Of a DNA stretch of 64,000 nt, positions 30,273-43,144 are shown piece after piece. The first letter of the stretch is position 1, and every line of letters starts with the position of its first letter. The position numbers were made by a program, and so were the translations under genes. The DNA lies in contig NZ_MUBK01000006.1 in NCBI RefSeq assembly GCF_002127545.1, positions 62,001 through 126,000 of the forward strand. Reading direction: 5' to 3'. Origin of the DNA: Xenorhabdus beddingii. Lineage in GTDB: Bacteria; Pseudomonadota; Gammaproteobacteria; Enterobacterales; Enterobacteriaceae. The notes under the pieces were generated by a model. That model saw only the letters and a list, made by a program, of their open reading frames with translations, did not search any database and was not told the origin of the DNA.

Positions 30273-30902
30273 ATGGCCAATAAAAAACGCTCAGCAAGCT
30301 CAAGTCGCTGGTTACAAGAACATTTTAGTGATAAATATGTTCTTCAGGCACAGAAAAAAGGGCTTCGCTCTCGCGCTTGGTTTAAACTTGATGAGATACA
30401 GCAAAGCGACAAAATCTTTAAACCGGGCATGACCGTTGTTGATTTAGGCGCTGCTCCGGGAGGGTGGTCTCAATACGCAGTCAGTCAAATTGGTAATGGC
30501 GGGCGAGTCATTGCTTGCGATCTTTTGCCGATGGACCCGATAGTGGGGGTCGATTTCCTTCAGGGAGATTTTCGTGATGAACTTGTATTGAAAACATTGC
30601 TTGAAAGAGTAGGTGGTAATAAAGTCCAGGTCGTCATGTCGGATATGGCTCCCAATATGAGTGGAACCCCCGCGGTCGATATTCCCCGATCCATGTATCT
30701 GATTGAGTTAGCGTTGGATATGTGTCGTGATGTGCTGGCCCCTGGGGGGAGTTTTATTGTCAAAGTGTTTCAGGGAGAAGGCTTTGATGAATACCTGAGG
30801 GAAATACGCTCCCTTTTTACGAAAGTAAAAATTCGTAAACCAGAAGCTTCGCGGGCACGATCACGTGAAGTATACATTGTAGCGACAGGGCGGAAAGTGT
30901 AG
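30273..30902 (+). CDS. rlmE: 23S rRNA (uridine-2'-O)-methyltransferase RlmE
   Basis: 209 residues from the ATG at 30273 ([18 protein letters not shown], matching the E. coli start); a frame-internal ATG four codons earlier is less likely. SAM-binding motif [15 protein letters not shown] (about residues 56-70). The catalytic K-D-K-E tetrad includes K38-like (WFKLDEIQ), D in SDMAPN, K in [10 protein letters not shown], and E in SREVYIVA. It methylates U2552 in the A-loop of 23S rRNA. It forms an operon with ftsH (48-bp gap). Confidence 0.96.
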   Translation: MANKKRSASSSRWLQEHFSDKYVLQAQKKGLRSRAWFKLDEIQQSDKIFKPGMTVVDLGAAPGGWSQYAVSQIGNGGRVIACDLLPMDPIVGVDFLQGDFRDELVLKTLLERVGGNKVQVVMSDMAPNMSGTPAVDIPRSMYLIELALDMCRDVLAPGGSFIVKVFQGEGFDEYLREIRSLFTKVKIRKPEASRARSREVYIVATGRKV

Positions 30903-30950
30903 TACCCTGACTACTATTTGTTAACACAGTTGTAATATGAGGTTAATCCC

Positions 30951-32936
30951 TTGAGTGACATGGCGAAAAACCTGATTCTCTGGTTAGTCATCGCAGTTGT
31001 CTTGATGTTATTGTTCCAGAGTTTTGGTCCCAGCGATTCTAGCGGTCGTAGGGTTGATTACTCTAATTTCATCAGTGAGATATCGCAGAATCAAGTAAGC
31101 GAAGTACGTATTTCGGGTCGTGACATTGATTTCACTAAGAAAGACAACGGTGGAAAATACAGCACTTATATGCCAATTCTGGATGAGAAGCTGCTGGATA
31201 CCCTTCTCAATAAGCAGGTAAAAGTTGTTGGTGAACCACCAGAACAGCCTGGTCTGTTGGCGTCCCTCTTTATTTCATGGTTCCCAATGCTACTGCTGAT
31301 TGGCGTCTGGATCTTCTTTATGCGCCAAATGCAAGGTGGTGGCGGTAAAGGGGCAATGTCTTTTGGTAAAAGCAAAGCCCGAATGTTAACTGAAGATCAG
31401 ATCAAGACCACATTTGCCGATGTTGCGGGTTGTGATGAAGCAAAAGAAGAAGTGGGCGAGTTGGTTGAGTATCTGCGTGAACCCGGCCGTTTCCAAAAAC
31501 TGGGTGGCAAGATCCCGAAAGGTATCCTGATGGTGGGGCCTCCTGGTACAGGTAAGACATTACTGGCAAAAGCTATCGCAGGTGAAGCCAAAGTCCCATT
31601 CTTTACCATTTCTGGTTCTGACTTCGTTGAAATGTTTGTTGGTGTGGGGGCTTCCCGTGTTCGCGACATGTTCGAACAAGCGAAGAAAGCTGCACCTTGT
31701 ATTATTTTTATCGACGAAATTGATGCAGTAGGGCGTCAGCGCGGAGCGGGTTTGGGTGGTGGACACGATGAACGTGAACAGACACTTAACCAGATGCTGG
31801 TTGAAATGGATGGTTTCGAAGGTAACGAAGGCATTATCGTTATCGCAGCAACCAACCGTCCTGATGTATTAGATCCTGCATTGCTGCGTCCTGGTCGTTT
31901 TGACCGTCAAGTTGTCGTTGGCCTGCCTGATGTCCGTGGTCGTGAGCAAATTCTGAAAGTCCATATGCGTCGTATCCCTCTGGATACTGATATTGATGCC
32001 TCTATCATTGCTCGTGGCACACCGGGTTTTTCCGGTGCGGATCTGGCAAACCTTGTGAATGAAGCGGCTTTGTTTGCGGCTCGCAGTAACAAGCGCGTTG
32101 TATCTATGGTTGAATTCGAAAAAGCCAAAGATAAGATCATGATGGGCGCGGAACGTCGTTCAATGGTGATGACGGAGGAACAGAAAGAAGCTACCGCATA
32201 CCATGAAGCCGGACATGCCATCATCGGCCGTTTGGTGCCAGAACACGACCCTGTTCATAAAGTCACGATTATTCCTCGTGGCCGTGCGTTGGGTGTCACG
32301 TTCTTCTTGCCAGAAGGCGATCAAATCAGTGCAAGTCGTCAGAAATTGGAAAGCCAAGTTTCAACTTTATACGGCGGGCGCTTAGCTGAAGAGATTATCT
32401 ATGGTGTAGACAGTGTTTCCACTGGCGCGTCCAATGATATTAAAGTGGCAACATCCATTGCACGTAACATGGTGACACAATGGGGCTTCTCAGAAAAACT
32501 GGGTCCATTGCTGTATGCAGAAGAAGAAGGTGAAGTTTTCCTCGGTCGTTCGGTTGCTAAAGCGAAACATATGTCTGAAGACACTGCTCGTTTAATTGAC
32601 CAGGAAGTGAAAGCTATCGTCGATCGTAACTATCTGCGTGCACGTCAGATTCTGATGGATAATTTGGATATTCTTCACTCAATGAAAGATGCATTGATGA
32701 AATATGAAACCATTGATGCTCCTCAGATTGATGATTTGATGAATCGAACGACAGTACGTCCACCGGCCGGTTGGGAAGGTGGCAATAGTGGCGGTAATAG
32801 TAATAACGGCAATAGTAATAACAGTAATAGTAACAGTAATAGTAACAGTAATAGTAACAGTAATAGTAATAACAGCCATACGCCATCAGCTTCGCAACCA
32901 ACGGCGAAACCAGCGGATGATAATCCAACGGCGTAA
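30951..32936 (+). CDS. ftsH: ATP-dependent zinc metalloprotease FtsH
   Basis: 661 residues from the TTG at 30951 (GAGG at suitable spacing); the ATG at 30960 gives MAKNLILWL, the start used in some E. coli annotations. Two transmembrane segments (about 8-25 and 98-120), AAA+ Walker A GPPGTGKT (about 195-202), Walker B IIFIDEID, second region of homology, and the zinc site HEAGH (about 417-421). It degrades LpxC, sigma-32 and misfolded membrane proteins. The C-terminus carries an unusual Ser-Asn microsatellite tail (residues about 608-645) not found in E. coli. A terminator follows at 33014-33039. Confidence 0.97.
   Translation: MSDMAKNLILWLVIAVVLMLLFQSFGPSDSSGRRVDYSNFISEISQNQVSEVRISGRDIDFTKKDNGGKYSTYMPILDEKLLDTLLNKQVKVVGEPPEQPGLLASLFISWFPMLLLIGVWIFFMRQMQGGGGKGAMSFGKSKARMLTEDQIKTTFADVAGCDEAKEEVGELVEYLREPGRFQKLGGKIPKGILMVGPPGTGKTLLAKAIAGEAKVPFFTISGSDFVEMFVGVGASRVRDMFEQAKKAAPCIIFIDEIDAVGRQRGAGLGGGHDEREQTLNQMLVEMDGFEGNEGIIVIAATNRPDVLDPALLRPGRFDRQVVVGLPDVRGREQILKVHMRRIPLDTDIDASIIARGTPGFSGADLANLVNEAALFAARSNKRVVSMVEFEKAKDKIMMGAERRSMVMTEEQKEATAYHEAGHAIIGRLVPEHDPVHKVTIIPRGRALGVTFFLPEGDQISASRQKLESQVSTLYGGRLAEEIIYGVDSVSTGASNDIKVATSIARNMVTQWGFSEKLGPLLYAEEEGEVFLGRSVAKAKHMSEDTARLIDQEVKAIVDRNYLRARQILMDNLDILHSMKDALMKYETIDAPQIDDLMNRTTVRPPAGWEGGNSGGNSNNGNSNNSNSNSNSNSNSNSNSNNSHTPSASQPTAKPADDNPTA
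32823..32870 (+). repeat. In-frame 12-bp microsatellite in ftsH
   Basis: Four consecutive copies of AGTAATAGTAAC (last copy ending in T), extended on both sides by degenerate AATAGT/AACAGT units from about 32784. Each unit encodes Ser-Asn-Ser-Asn, so unit gain or loss keeps the reading frame. Confidence 0.92.
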
Positions 32937-33013
32937 CGAGGTTAACAATCTTACAAAACAAGGGTGATGGCAAATGACTGCCCTTGGATTTGACGGACTG
33001 AACTTCTTAAATT

Positions 33014-33039
33014 AAACCCCAGGTTCTGCCTGGGGTTTT
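33014..33039 (+). terminator. ftsH-folP intergenic terminator
   Basis: Arms AAACCCCAGG and CCTGGGGTTT around a 5-base loop, then T. It lies only 20 bp before the folP start, so it probably attenuates rather than fully blocks transcription into folP. Confidence 0.75.
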
Positions 33040-33058
33040 GACATTAAAGGCACCCTAG

Positions 33059-33913
33059 ATGAAACTGACAGCCAGAGGCCGTGTCCTCGATCTTTCCAGC
33101 CCGCAAGTGATGGGGATCTTGAATGTGACTCCCGATTCCTTCTCCGATGGCGGAACCCATAACACCCTTGATACGGCCTTGAAACATGCGGCTAAAATGC
33201 TTGATGAAGGTGCAACCATCATTGATGTAGGGGGAGAATCGACACGTCCTGGTGCACATGAGGTGAGTGAGCAGGAAGAACTGGATCGCGTTGTTCCGGT
33301 GATAGAAGCACTGGCGCAACGTTTTGACGCCTGGATCTCAGTGGATACGTCAAAAGCCGTTGTGATGCGGGAGTCAGCCAAGGCGGGTGCCCATATCATC
33401 AATGACATTCGTGCATTGCAGGAACCGGGGGCACTCGACGCGGCGGCACAAACCGGATTGCCAGTCTGCTTGATGCACATGCAGGGTCAACCTCGCTCAA
33501 TGCAAACAGAGCCACATTATGAAGATGTCTTGTCAGAAGTAGAAACATTCTTGGTAGGGCAAATTGAACGTTGTATTGCGGCAGGAATCGCAAAAAATAA
33601 CTTGATCCTTGATCCAGGCTTCGGTTTTGGTAAGAACTTGTCGCATAATTATCAGCTATTGGCTCATCTGCAAGAGTTCCATCGTTTGGGATTGCCGATT
33701 CTGGCGGGAATGTCACGTAAGTCTATGATTGGTCAATTACTTCATGTACCCGCGCAAGAGCGTGTGACAGGAAGTGTTGCCTGCGCTGTGATTGCCGCCA
33801 TGCAAGGTGCTCAAATTATTCGGGTGCATGATGTAAAAGAAACCGTTCAGGCAATGCAAATCGTTCAGGCAACACGGTCTGCGCGGAACGCGATGTCAGA
33901 AAACACGCTGTGA
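33059..33913 (+). CDS. folP: Dihydropteroate synthase
   Basis: 284 residues, near E. coli FolP (282). Pterin and pABA-binding motifs: [15 protein letters not shown] (about residues 17-31), GGESTRPGA (about 59-67) and DPGFGFGKN (about 184-192). It condenses pABA with the pterin diphosphate in folate synthesis and is the sulfonamide target. It follows ftsH and precedes glmM, as in E. coli. The ATG at 33059 is supported by alignment of the first residues. Confidence 0.97.
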   Translation: MKLTARGRVLDLSSPQVMGILNVTPDSFSDGGTHNTLDTALKHAAKMLDEGATIIDVGGESTRPGAHEVSEQEELDRVVPVIEALAQRFDAWISVDTSKAVVMRESAKAGAHIINDIRALQEPGALDAAAQTGLPVCLMHMQGQPRSMQTEPHYEDVLSEVETFLVGQIERCIAAGIAKNNLILDPGFGFGKNLSHNYQLLAHLQEFHRLGLPILAGMSRKSMIGQLLHVPAQERVTGSVACAVIAAMQGAQIIRVHDVKETVQAMQIVQATRSARNAMSENTL

Positions 33914-33948
33914 GCAAAGAATACGTTCAGCAAAGGAAAAAGAAATTT

Positions 33949-35286
33949 ATGAGTAGCCGTAAATATTTTGGTACTGACGGTATCCGTGGCAAAGTGGGTA
34001 ATACCCCAATTACCCCAGACTTTGTTTTGAAACTTGGTTGGGCTGCGGGAAAAGTACTGGCCCGTCATGGTTCTCGCAAAATTATCATTGGTAAAGATAC
34101 CCGAATATCAGGCTATATGCTGGAATCAGCGCTGGAAGCGGGGCTGGCCGCAGCAGGATTATCCGCATCCTTTACTGGCCCGATGCCAACCCCTGCCGTG
34201 GCATATCTGACACGTACTTTCCGTGCAGAAGCAGGCATTGTCATTTCTGCTTCCCATAATCCTTACTATGATAACGGCATTAAATTCTTCTCCATTGACG
34301 GGACGAAGCTGCCTGATGATGTTGAAGAGGCGATTGAAGCCGAAATGGAGAAGCCACTGACGTGTGTGGAATCTGCCGAATTGGGGCGTGCAAATCGCAT
34401 CGTTGATGCAGCGGGCCGTTATATTGAGTTTTGTAAAGGGACATTCCCTAGTGAACAGAGCTTAAATGGACTGAAAATTGTTTTGGATTGTGCAAATGGT
34501 GCGACCTACCATATTGCCCCCAATGTCCTCAGAGAGCTGGGTGCGGATGTCATTACCATCGGTTGTGAACCGAATGGCATCAATATCAATGAAGAATGTG
34601 GCGCGACAGATGTTCGCCTGCTGCAAAAGCGGGTATTGGAAGAGCAGGCCAATATTGGCCTGGCATTTGATGGTGATGGTGATCGTATCATCATGGTTGA
34701 TCATTTGGGTCATAAAGTGGATGGCGACCAAATCCTTTATATCATCGCGCGTGAGGCATTAAGACAAGGGCAATTACGTGGTGGTGCCGTGGGTACGTTG
34801 ATGAGTAATATGGGGCTGGAGCTAGCGTTGAAGCAGCTTGGCATCCCATTTGAACGTGCAAAAGTCGGTGACCGTTATGTACTGGAAAAATTGCAGGAAA
34901 AAGGCTGGCGCTTGGGCGCGGAAAATTCAGGCCATGTGATTTTGCTGGACAAAACGACGACAGGCGATGGTATTGTCGCCGGATTGCAAGTCCTGAGTGC
35001 AATGGTACGCAATGACATGAGCCTGCATGACCTGTGCAGTGGCATGAAACTTCTGCCTCAGATTCTGGTTAATGTTCGCTTTTCCGGCAATTCCGATCCT
35101 CTGCAATCAGAACCTGTGCTTGAGGCCGTGAAATCCGTGGAGACTGAATTGAATGGCCGGGGTCGTGTTCTGTTGCGTAAATCGGGTACAGAACCATTAA
35201 TTCGCGTGATGGTGGAAGGCGAAGATGAGGAACAGGTTAGCGCATTGGCGCACCGTATCGCGGATGCCGTGAAAAAAATGGGTTAA
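33949..35286 (+). CDS. glmM: Phosphoglucosamine mutase
   Basis: 445 residues from the ATG at 33949 ([23 protein letters not shown] upstream), as in E. coli. An in-frame GTG at 33910 overlaps the folP stop but extends beyond the family start. Active-site phosphoserine loop [19 protein letters not shown] (Ser near 102), metal-binding DGDGDRI (about 241-247) and the C-terminal phosphate-binding [11 protein letters not shown]. It converts glucosamine-6-P to glucosamine-1-P for UDP-GlcNAc synthesis. Confidence 0.97.
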   Translation: MSSRKYFGTDGIRGKVGNTPITPDFVLKLGWAAGKVLARHGSRKIIIGKDTRISGYMLESALEAGLAAAGLSASFTGPMPTPAVAYLTRTFRAEAGIVISASHNPYYDNGIKFFSIDGTKLPDDVEEAIEAEMEKPLTCVESAELGRANRIVDAAGRYIEFCKGTFPSEQSLNGLKIVLDCANGATYHIAPNVLRELGADVITIGCEPNGININEECGATDVRLLQKRVLEEQANIGLAFDGDGDRIIMVDHLGHKVDGDQILYIIAREALRQGQLRGGAVGTLMSNMGLELALKQLGIPFERAKVGDRYVLEKLQEKGWRLGAENSGHVILLDKTTTGDGIVAGLQVLSAMVRNDMSLHDLCSGMKLLPQILVNVRFSGNSDPLQSEPVLEAVKSVETELNGRGRVLLRKSGTEPLIRVMVEGEDEEQVSALAHRIADAVKKMG

Positions 35287-35363
35287 TTTGTTGATTTTTT
35301 CTTCAATCAGCACCAGTATTTAAAAATAATCTTGCGTGTCAGAAACGCTTTGGTTAGTATTCA

Positions 35364-35406
35364 CACCCGCTCAATAAGTTAATTTTTCTAATTTTGTGAG
35401 CGGGTG
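35364..35406. other. Hairpin in the glmM-secG interval
   Basis: Perfect 10-bp arms CACCCGCTCA and TGAGCGGGTG enclosing a 23-base AT-rich loop, about 75 bp before secG. There is no T-run after it, so I regard it as an RNA structure of unknown role in the secG leader rather than a terminator. Confidence 0.5.
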
Positions 35407-35482
35407 ATGCAGAATAACGTCGCTACGAAATTAACGTTGCAACGAAATTGTGGTAAACCCCACGAGGAAACGGGTACAACAT

Positions 35483-35821
35483 ATGTATGAAGCTCTTTTA
35501 GGTATATTCTTGCTAGTTGGTATCGGGCTAATTGCTCTGGTTCTGCTACAGCAGGGTAAAGGTGCTGATATGGGTGCTTCTTTCGGTGCGGGTGCATCTA
35601 CAACACTGTTTGGTTCATCGGGTTCCGGTAACTTTATGACCCGTATGACAGCCATTTTGGCAACGCTGTTTATTATTATCAGTCTGATTCTTGGTAACAT
35701 GACGACTAATAAAACAGGATCAAGCAGTAAGTGGGATAATATCGCCGAACCTGTGAAAGTTGAAAAACAAGCAGAAGTTCCGGCAGCGCCAGCAAAGCCA
35801 AATAGCGATATCCCGCAGTAA
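35483..35821 (+). CDS. secG: Protein-export membrane subunit SecG
   Basis: 112 residues from the ATG at 35483 (MYEALLGIFLLVGIGLIALV), close to E. coli SecG (110). Two transmembrane helices (about 2-22 and 52-72) are joined by the conserved LLQQGKGADMGASFGAGAS loop. It is a SecYEG accessory subunit that helps SecA-driven translocation. The C-terminal tail is cytosolic and rich in Ala, Pro and Lys. It precedes leuU, as in E. coli. Confidence 0.96.
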   Translation: MYEALLGIFLLVGIGLIALVLLQQGKGADMGASFGAGASTTLFGSSGSGNFMTRMTAILATLFIIISLILGNMTTNKTGSSSKWDNIAEPVKVEKQAEVPAAPAKPNSDIPQ

Positions 35822-35893
35822 CTTTCAGTAACAGAATTAAAACAGGGTTGTTGATTTAAGTCGTCAACATAAACAACAGCCTTGAAAATCAGT

Positions 35894-35983
35894 GCCGAGG
35901 TGGTGAAATTGGTATACACGCTACCTTGAGGTGGTAGTGCCTAAACAACGGGCGTACGGGTTCAAGTCCCGTCCTCGGCACCA
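35894..35983 (+). tRNA. leuU: tRNA-Leu (GAG)
   Basis: 90 nt with encoded CCA. The acceptor arm GCCGAGG pairs with CCTCGGC. The anticodon stem CTACC/GGTAG encloses the loop TTGAGGT (anticodon GAG). It has the long class II variable arm, and the T-arm GGGTTCAAGTCCC is present. Same position (after secG) as E. coli leuU. Confidence 0.97.
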
Positions 35984-36041
35984 ATAATCTAGAAACTTGC
36001 GTTTTTAGTGTGATCAGCGTAAGATTTGCCACGTTTTCGAA

Positions 36042-36118
<77 letters not shown>

Positions 36119-36257
36119 CTTCTTAATAACATATATCTTTTCCAGAGTAGTCGTCCAGCAGTCGTTAAGATATCGATCCTAATTTGCAAGGTTGCTTTGA
36201 AAGGTATGGAAAGAAGTTGGTTGAGACCACTGGCAGTAAACAGGGTCCAGTTGCATA

Positions 36258-36286
36258 AAGCCCCGAGTATCGGGGTTTTTTGTTAT
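36258..36286 (+). terminator. Terminator/attenuator between metY and rimP
   Basis: Arms AAGCCCCGA and TCGGGGTTTTTT. It lies in the metY-rimP leader, where E. coli also has an attenuating terminator. The preceding 140 bp may form a rimP leader RNA, which I could not confirm. Confidence 0.75.
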
Positions 36287-36342
36287 TTGACAGCAGAACT
36301 ACTGGGCTAATATAGCCCTTTTTTTATGTCTTGGGGGTGGGC

Positions 36343-36795
36343 TTGTCCACATTAGAGCAAAAATTAACAGAGATGATTTCAGCACCCGTTGAAGCTTTGG
36401 GTTTTGAATTAGTTGGCCTGGAGTTTATTCGCGCGCGCGTGTCAACGCTGCGGGTCTATATCGATAGTGAAGAGGGTATCACTGTTGATAATTGTGCTGA
36501 TGTTAGCCACCAGGTCAGTGCAGTGCTTGATGTTGAAGATCCGATTTCAGTGCTTTATAACCTGGAAATATCTTCACCAGGGCTTGAGCGTCCACTGTTT
36601 AAAGCTGAACATTACCTGCGTTTTATGGGTGAAGAAGTCAGTGTGGTGTTACGCATAGCAATGCAGAACCGTCGCAAATGGCAAGGTATCATCAAGGCTG
36701 TTGATGGTGAAATGATAACGGTTACGGTGGATGGAAAAGACGAAGTGTTCGCACTGAGCAACATCCAGAAAGCGAACCTGGTACCCCACTTTTAA
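36343..36795 (+). CDS. rimP: Ribosome maturation factor RimP
   Basis: 150 residues from the TTG at 36343, chosen because [12 protein letters not shown] matches the E. coli RimP start; an upstream in-frame TTG at 36331 is less likely, and the GGGGGTGG before 36343 serves as ribosome site. Two domains, an N-terminal alpha/beta domain (1-85) and a C-terminal Sm-like barrel (86-150). It is needed for 30S subunit maturation. First gene of rimP-nusA-infB-rbfA-truB. nusA starts 21 bp downstream. Confidence 0.95.
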   Translation: MSTLEQKLTEMISAPVEALGFELVGLEFIRARVSTLRVYIDSEEGITVDNCADVSHQVSAVLDVEDPISVLYNLEISSPGLERPLFKAEHYLRFMGEEVSVVLRIAMQNRRKWQGIIKAVDGEMITVTVDGKDEVFALSNIQKANLVPHF

Positions 36796-38325
<1,530 letters not shown>

Positions 38326-38350
38326 ATAAACTGTAGCAGGAAGGAACAGA

Positions 38351-41122
38351 ATGACAGAGGTAACCGTAAAATTACTGGCAGTAGAGATCCAGACATCGGT
38401 AGAACGTCTAATCCAGCAGTTCGCTGATGCTGGCATTCAGAAAACCGCAACTGACTCTGTTTCCCAGAAAGAAAAAGAAGCTTTGTTGGCCCACTTAAAC
38501 CGCGAACAAGGCGGTTCTGGTGGCCAACCAGGTAAATTAACACTACAGCGTAAAACGCGCAGTACACTGAACGTCCCTGGCACCGGTGGCAAAAGTAAAT
38601 CGGTAGCGATTGAAGTCCGCAAAAAACGCACATATGTAAACCGCGATGCTGTTGAACAGACTAAAGCGGAAGAACAGGCGAAGCGTGAAGCGGAAGAGCA
38701 GGCTCGGCGCGAGGCAGAAGAGAAGGCGCGGCTTGAAGCTGAAGCGAAAAAACTCGCGGAAGAGCAAGCTAAACGTGAAGCTGAAGAAATAGCGAAGCGT
38801 GAAGCAGAAGAGAGCGCTCAACGTGAAGCAGAAGAAAAAGCCAAACGTGAAGAGACGAAAGGCTCTCAGCGTGAGGCGGCGGAAAAAGAAAAAGTGACTA
38901 AGCAACATACCGAAAACAAACCAAAATCAGTTCAGACTGAGTCTGCCGCGCAAAATGAAAAAGCGCGTCGTGAAGCCGAAGCTGCAAATTTAAAACGTAA
39001 AGCTGAAGAAGAAGTGCGCCGTAAGGTGGAAGAAGAAGCGAAACGTGTTGCAGAAGAAGCGCGTAAAATGGCAGAAGAAAATAAAGACAAATGGTCTAAT
39101 GATTCTGATACCAGTGAAAGCACCGACTACCATGTAACCACTTCCCGCTATGCCCGCGATGCGGAAGATGAAAATGACGCCAAAGTTGAAGGCGACCGTC
39201 GTTCCCGCACTCGTGGCGGCAAAGCTGCCCGTCAGAAGAAGAACAACAAACATTCTGAATCTAAAGCTGATCGTGAAGAAGCGCGTGCAGTTGGCCGTAA
39301 CAAAGGCAAACATCGCAAGCCAAGCACTTTACAGCAAAGTTTCAATAAACCTGTTGTTGCGGTTAACCGTGATGTTGTGATTGGTGAAACAATTACCGTC
39401 GCTGAACTGGCTAACAAGATGGCAGTCAAAGGTGCCCAAGTCATCAAGACTATGATGAACATGGGCGCAATGGTGACCATCAATCAGGTTATCGACCAAG
39501 AAACAGCACAAATGGTTGCTGAAGAAATGGGGCACAAAGTTTTCCTGCGTCGTGAAAACGAGCTGGAAGAAGCGCTGATGAGTGATCGTGATACGGGTGA
39601 AACGCTGGCAGAATCTCGTGCACCGGTTGTCACCATTATGGGTCACGTTGACCACGGTAAAACCTCTCTGCTGGATTATATCCGCTCCACGAAAGTGGCG
39701 TCTGGAGAAGCAGGTGGCATTACTCAGCATATCGGTGCATATCATGTGAAAACTGAAAAAGGCATGATCACCTTCTTGGATACCCCAGGCCATGCCGCGT
39801 TCACCTCCATGCGTGCCCGTGGTGCGAAAGCAACGGATATCGTTGTTCTGGTCGTTGCTGCAGATGATGGCGTGATGCCTCAGACCATCGAAGCTATCCA
39901 GCATGCTAAAGCAGCCAACGTGCCTGTTGTGGTCGCGGTGAACAAGATCGATAAGCCAGAAGCTGATCCGGATCGTGTGAAGACTGAATTGTCACAGTAT
40001 GGCATCATGCCAGAAGAGTGGGGCGGCGAAAACCAGTTCATGAATGTGTCTGCGAAAGCAGGTCTTGGCATTGATGAATTGCTGGAAGCCATCCTGCTTC
40101 AGGCAGAAGTGCTTGAACTGAAAGCCGTCCGTACCGGCATGGCAAATGGTGTGGTGATTGAATCCTTCCTGGATAAAGGCCGTGGCCCGGTTGCGACCAT
40201 TCTGGTTCAGTCTGGTACGCTGAATAAAGGCGACATCGTCCTGTGTGGCTTCGAATATGGCCGTATTCGTGCGATGCGTAACGAACTTGGCCGTGAAGTG
40301 TCTTCGGCGGGTCCATCTATTCCAGTGGAAATCTTGGGCCTGTCCAATGTTCCATCTGCGGGTGATGAAGCGACAGTTGTGCGTGATGAGAAGAAAGCGC
40401 GTGAAGTGGCACTGTACCGTCAGGGTAAATTCCGCGAAGTGAAGCTGGCTCGTCAGCAGAAATCCAAGCTGGAAAACATCTTTGCTAACATGGAAGAAGG
40501 TAAGGTATCTGAACTGAACATCGTTCTGAAAACCGACGTTCAAGGTACATGTGAAGCAATTTGTGACTCCCTGCTGAAACTGTCTACTGATGAAGTAAAA
40601 GTGAAAATCATCGGTTCTGGCGTGGGTGGTATCACTGAAACTGATGCGACATTGGCTGCGGCATCCAACGCTATCATTCTGGGCTTCAACGTTCGTGCTG
40701 ATGCGTCTGCACGTCGTGTCATCGAAAACGAAAGTCTGGATCTGCGTTACTATTCCGTTATCTATAACCTGATTGATGAAATCAAACAGGCTATGAGCGG
40801 TATGCTGGCACCAGAATACAAACAGCAGATCATGGGTCTTGCAGAAGTTCGTGACGTATTTAAATCACCGAAATTTGGTGCTGTCGCGGGTTGTATGGTG
40901 ACAGAAGGCACCATCAAGCGTAATAACCCAATCCGTGTTCTGCGTGATAACGTGGTCATTTACGAAGGTGAGCTGGAATCCTTGCGTCGCTTTAAGGATG
41001 ATGTTAACGAAGTCCGTAATGGTATGGAATGTGGTATCGGTGTGAAGAACTACAATGATGTTCGCGTTGGCGATATGATTGAAGTCTTTGAAGTGATTGA
41101 AATTAAACGCTCCATCGATTAA
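38351..41122 (+). CDS. infB: Translation initiation factor IF-2
   Basis: 923 residues, longer than E. coli (890) because the charged Ala/Glu/Arg/Lys repeat region (about residues 95-245) is extended. N-terminal IF2_N subdomain ([20 protein letters not shown]), then a second IF2_N at about 340-395, the G domain ([31 protein letters not shown]) from about 422, and domains II-IV to the C-terminus. It delivers fMet-tRNA to the 30S subunit. A conserved in-frame GTG (codon 182, 38894-38896) in REAAEKEKV matches the E. coli IF2-2 internal start. Confidence 0.97.
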   Translation: MTEVTVKLLAVEIQTSVERLIQQFADAGIQKTATDSVSQKEKEALLAHLNREQGGSGGQPGKLTLQRKTRSTLNVPGTGGKSKSVAIEVRKKRTYVNRDAVEQTKAEEQAKREAEEQARREAEEKARLEAEAKKLAEEQAKREAEEIAKREAEESAQREAEEKAKREETKGSQREAAEKEKVTKQHTENKPKSVQTESAAQNEKARREAEAANLKRKAEEEVRRKVEEEAKRVAEEARKMAEENKDKWSNDSDTSESTDYHVTTSRYARDAEDENDAKVEGDRRSRTRGGKAARQKKNNKHSESKADREEARAVGRNKGKHRKPSTLQQSFNKPVVAVNRDVVIGETITVAELANKMAVKGAQVIKTMMNMGAMVTINQVIDQETAQMVAEEMGHKVFLRRENELEEALMSDRDTGETLAESRAPVVTIMGHVDHGKTSLLDYIRSTKVASGEAGGITQHIGAYHVKTEKGMITFLDTPGHAAFTSMRARGAKATDIVVLVVAADDGVMPQTIEAIQHAKAANVPVVVAVNKIDKPEADPDRVKTELSQYGIMPEEWGGENQFMNVSAKAGLGIDELLEAILLQAEVLELKAVRTGMANGVVIESFLDKGRGPVATILVQSGTLNKGDIVLCGFEYGRIRAMRNELGREVSSAGPSIPVEILGLSNVPSAGDEATVVRDEKKAREVALYRQGKFREVKLARQQKSKLENIFANMEEGKVSELNIVLKTDVQGTCEAICDSLLKLSTDEVKVKIIGSGVGGITETDATLAAASNAIILGFNVRADASARRVIENESLDLRYYSVIYNLIDEIKQAMSGMLAPEYKQQIMGLAEVRDVFKSPKFGAVAGCMVTEGTIKRNNPIRVLRDNVVIYEGELESLRRFKDDVNEVRNGMECGIGVKNYNDVRVGDMIEVFEVIEIKRSID
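38894..38896 (+). promoter_or_regulatory. Probable internal start codon for short IF-2
   Basis: GTG in frame with infB, codon 182, inside [12 protein letters not shown], which parallels REAAEKDKV at the known E. coli IF2-2 start (codon 158). No Met corresponding to the E. coli IF2-3 start follows here. Confidence 0.6.
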
Positions 41123-41197
41123 TACCATTATCTATCAAATAGATTCATTCCATTCTTGGGGGGCTTAATGCCCCCCAAAATGTCAGGAGATATAACA

Positions 41198-41608
41198 ATG
41201 GCAAAAGAATTCAGTCGTACTCAGCGCGTTGCACAAGAAATGCAAAAAGAAATTGCCATCATTTTACAGCGTGAAATTAAAGATCCACGCATTGGCATGG
41301 CAACCGTTTCTGGTGTTGAGGTTTCCCGCGATCTGGCCTATGCCAAAGTATTTGTAACCTTTCTGAATGTTCTGGTGGAAGGACATGATACAGAGATGGT
41401 TAAAGAGGGTATCAAGGCATTGAACGAAGCCTCCGGTTTCATCCGTTCCCTGCTGGGTAAAGCGATGCGTCTGCGGGTCGTTCCTGAACTGACATTCTCT
41501 TATGACAGCTCTCTGGTGGAAGGGATGCGTATGTCGAATTTGGTCAGCAACGTTGTAAAAAATGACACGCAGCGCCGTGTCACTGCGGATCGCAACGAGG
41601 AAGAGTAA
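41198..41608 (+). CDS. rbfA: 30S ribosome-binding factor RbfA
   Basis: 136 residues from the ATG at 41198 ([25 protein letters not shown] upstream), near E. coli RbfA (133). The open frame extends 14 codons upstream without support. KH-like fold with the conserved [25 protein letters not shown] core. It is a cold-shock 30S maturation factor acting on the 5' part of 16S rRNA. Its stop overlaps the truB ATG by one base. Confidence 0.96.
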   Translation: MAKEFSRTQRVAQEMQKEIAIILQREIKDPRIGMATVSGVEVSRDLAYAKVFVTFLNVLVEGHDTEMVKEGIKALNEASGFIRSLLGKAMRLRVVPELTFSYDSSLVEGMRMSNLVSNVVKNDTQRRVTADRNEEE

Positions 41609-42555
41609 TGGGTCGCCGTCGTAGGGGCCGTGCGATACACGGTGTACTGTTGCTGGATAAGCCACAGGATATTTCCTCCAATGATGCGTTACAGAAAGTA
41701 AGGCGGATCTTCAATGCCTGCAAGGCAGGCCATACGGGTGCGCTGGACCCACTGGCTACGGGCATGTTGCCGATTTGTCTGGGTGAAGCGACCAAGTTTT
41801 CCCAATTCCTGCTGGATTCTGATAAACGCTATCGGGTCATTGCCCGTCTGGGGCAACGCACAGATACTTCAGATTCACATGGAACCCTCATTAGTGAACG
41901 TGAAGTACAGCTTACCCAATCCCAGCTTGATGATGCGCTGGAGACATTCCGTGGTGATACCATGCAGGTTCCTTCCATGTACTCTGCACTGAAACATCAG
42001 GGGAAACCGTTATACGAATATGCCCGCCAGGGTATTGAAATTGAGCGGGAAGCGCGTCCTATCACTGTTTACGAATTGCAATTCATTCGCTGGGAAGGAA
42101 ATGAACTGGAATTGGAAATACATTGCTCGAAGGGAACTTACATCCGTACCATCATTGATGACTTAGGTGAACTTTTGGGCTGTGGCGCCCATGTTATTTA
42201 TCTACGCCGTTTACAGGTTGCCAATTATCCCAATCAAAGAATGGTAACGCTGGAACAGTTATATGAATTGAAACAACAGGCTGAAGATCAAGAAATGGAA
42301 GCGGGTAAGCTATTAGATCCATTGCTATTGCCGATGGATACCGCTGTTGCTCATTTTCCTGTGATTCACTTGGCATCCGTGGTTGCGTCTTATTTCAAGC
42401 AAGGGCAACCCGTTCGCAGCAGGCACGATTTGGCTTCGGGCGAATGGGTGCGCGTCACTGAAGGCGATGAAAATAAATTCATCGGCATCGCGGTGATTGA
42501 CGATGATGGGTTGGTTGCTCCCCGCCGTTTGGTTGTTGAAGATGAAATCGAATAA
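41608..42555 (+). CDS. truB: tRNA pseudouridine-55 synthase TruB
   Basis: 315 residues (E. coli 314). Catalytic aspartate in the motif [15 protein letters not shown] (Asp near residue 48), followed by the [18 protein letters not shown] loop and a C-terminal PUA-like domain (about 250-315). It forms pseudouridine 55 in the T-loop of tRNAs. ATG overlaps the rbfA TAA (TAATG), so translation is coupled. The downstream gene rpsO has its own promoter. Confidence 0.97.
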   Translation: MGRRRRGRAIHGVLLLDKPQDISSNDALQKVRRIFNACKAGHTGALDPLATGMLPICLGEATKFSQFLLDSDKRYRVIARLGQRTDTSDSHGTLISEREVQLTQSQLDDALETFRGDTMQVPSMYSALKHQGKPLYEYARQGIEIEREARPITVYELQFIRWEGNELELEIHCSKGTYIRTIIDDLGELLGCGAHVIYLRRLQVANYPNQRMVTLEQLYELKQQAEDQEMEAGKLLDPLLLPMDTAVAHFPVIHLASVVASYFKQGQPVRSRHDLASGEWVRVTEGDENKFIGIAVIDDDGLVAPRRLVVEDEIE

Positions 42556-42629
42556 TGAGAGCAACCGACAAGGAATTCGAAGCAGACAAAAATTGTTTGG
42601 AAGCAGAGAAGGACAGCGATTGTGCTGTC

Positions 42630-42658
42630 TTGCGCTTCACTTATTTGCAGCGTAGAAT
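42630..42658 (+). promoter_or_regulatory. Sigma-70 promoter of rpsO
   Basis: TTGCGC at 42630-42635 and TAGAAT at 42653-42658, spaced 17 bp, about 75 bp before the rpsO ATG, the same placement as the E. coli rpsO promoter between truB and rpsO. Confidence 0.72.
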
Positions 42659-42730
42659 ACCGCGTCTACATGAGTTGCTGAATTAGAGATCGGCACTTGT
42701 CATTTTAAATTACATATTTGGAGTTATACT

Positions 42731-43000
42731 ATGTCTCTAAGTACTACTGCAAAAGCGCAGATTATTGCTGAGTTTGGCCGTGGCGCTAACGACAGTGGTT
42801 CCAGTGAAGTTCAGATCGCACTGCTGACAACTGACATCAACCAACTGCAAGGTCACTTTTCAGAGCACAAAAAAGATCACCACAGCCGTCGTGGTCTGCT
42901 GAGAAAAGTTGCACAGCGTCGTAAGCTGCTGAACTACCTGAAGCGTAAAGATTTAGCACGTTACACTACGCTGATTGAGCGTCTGGGACTGCGTCGCTAA
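42731..43000 (+). CDS. rpsO: 30S ribosomal protein S15
   Basis: 89 residues, as in E. coli, starting [21 protein letters not shown]. It contains the S15 signature region ([29 protein letters not shown]) that binds the 16S central domain. In E. coli S15 represses its own translation through a leader pseudoknot; the leader here (42660-42730) was not folded. A strong terminator follows at 43018-43042, before pnp. Confidence 0.98.
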   Translation: MSLSTTAKAQIIAEFGRGANDSGSSEVQIALLTTDINQLQGHFSEHKKDHHSRRGLLRKVAQRRKLLNYLKRKDLARYTTLIERLGLRR

Positions 43001-43017
43001 TCGATGAGTTTCGGTGG

Positions 43018-43042
43018 AAAGGGGCCTAATCAGGCCCCTTTT
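43018..43042 (+). terminator. rpsO terminator
   Basis: Arms AAAGGGGCCT and AGGCCCCTTTT around a short loop, followed by TT-rich sequence. The E. coli rpsO-pnp interval has the same element (t1). Confidence 0.9.
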
Positions 43043-43144
43043 CTTCTAGGAAACGGGATTACCTGAAAACGGGATTGAAACGCTTTAATACTGTTTATAA
43101 AATTTATACCGTTTCTAAGACTTGAACCTCTTCCGCTGCAGTGA

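Noticed and set aside
32614-32973. Tyr- and Cys-rich minus-strand ORFs over the ftsH tail
   Set aside because: They are the complement of the Ser-Asn microsatellite, not real proteins.
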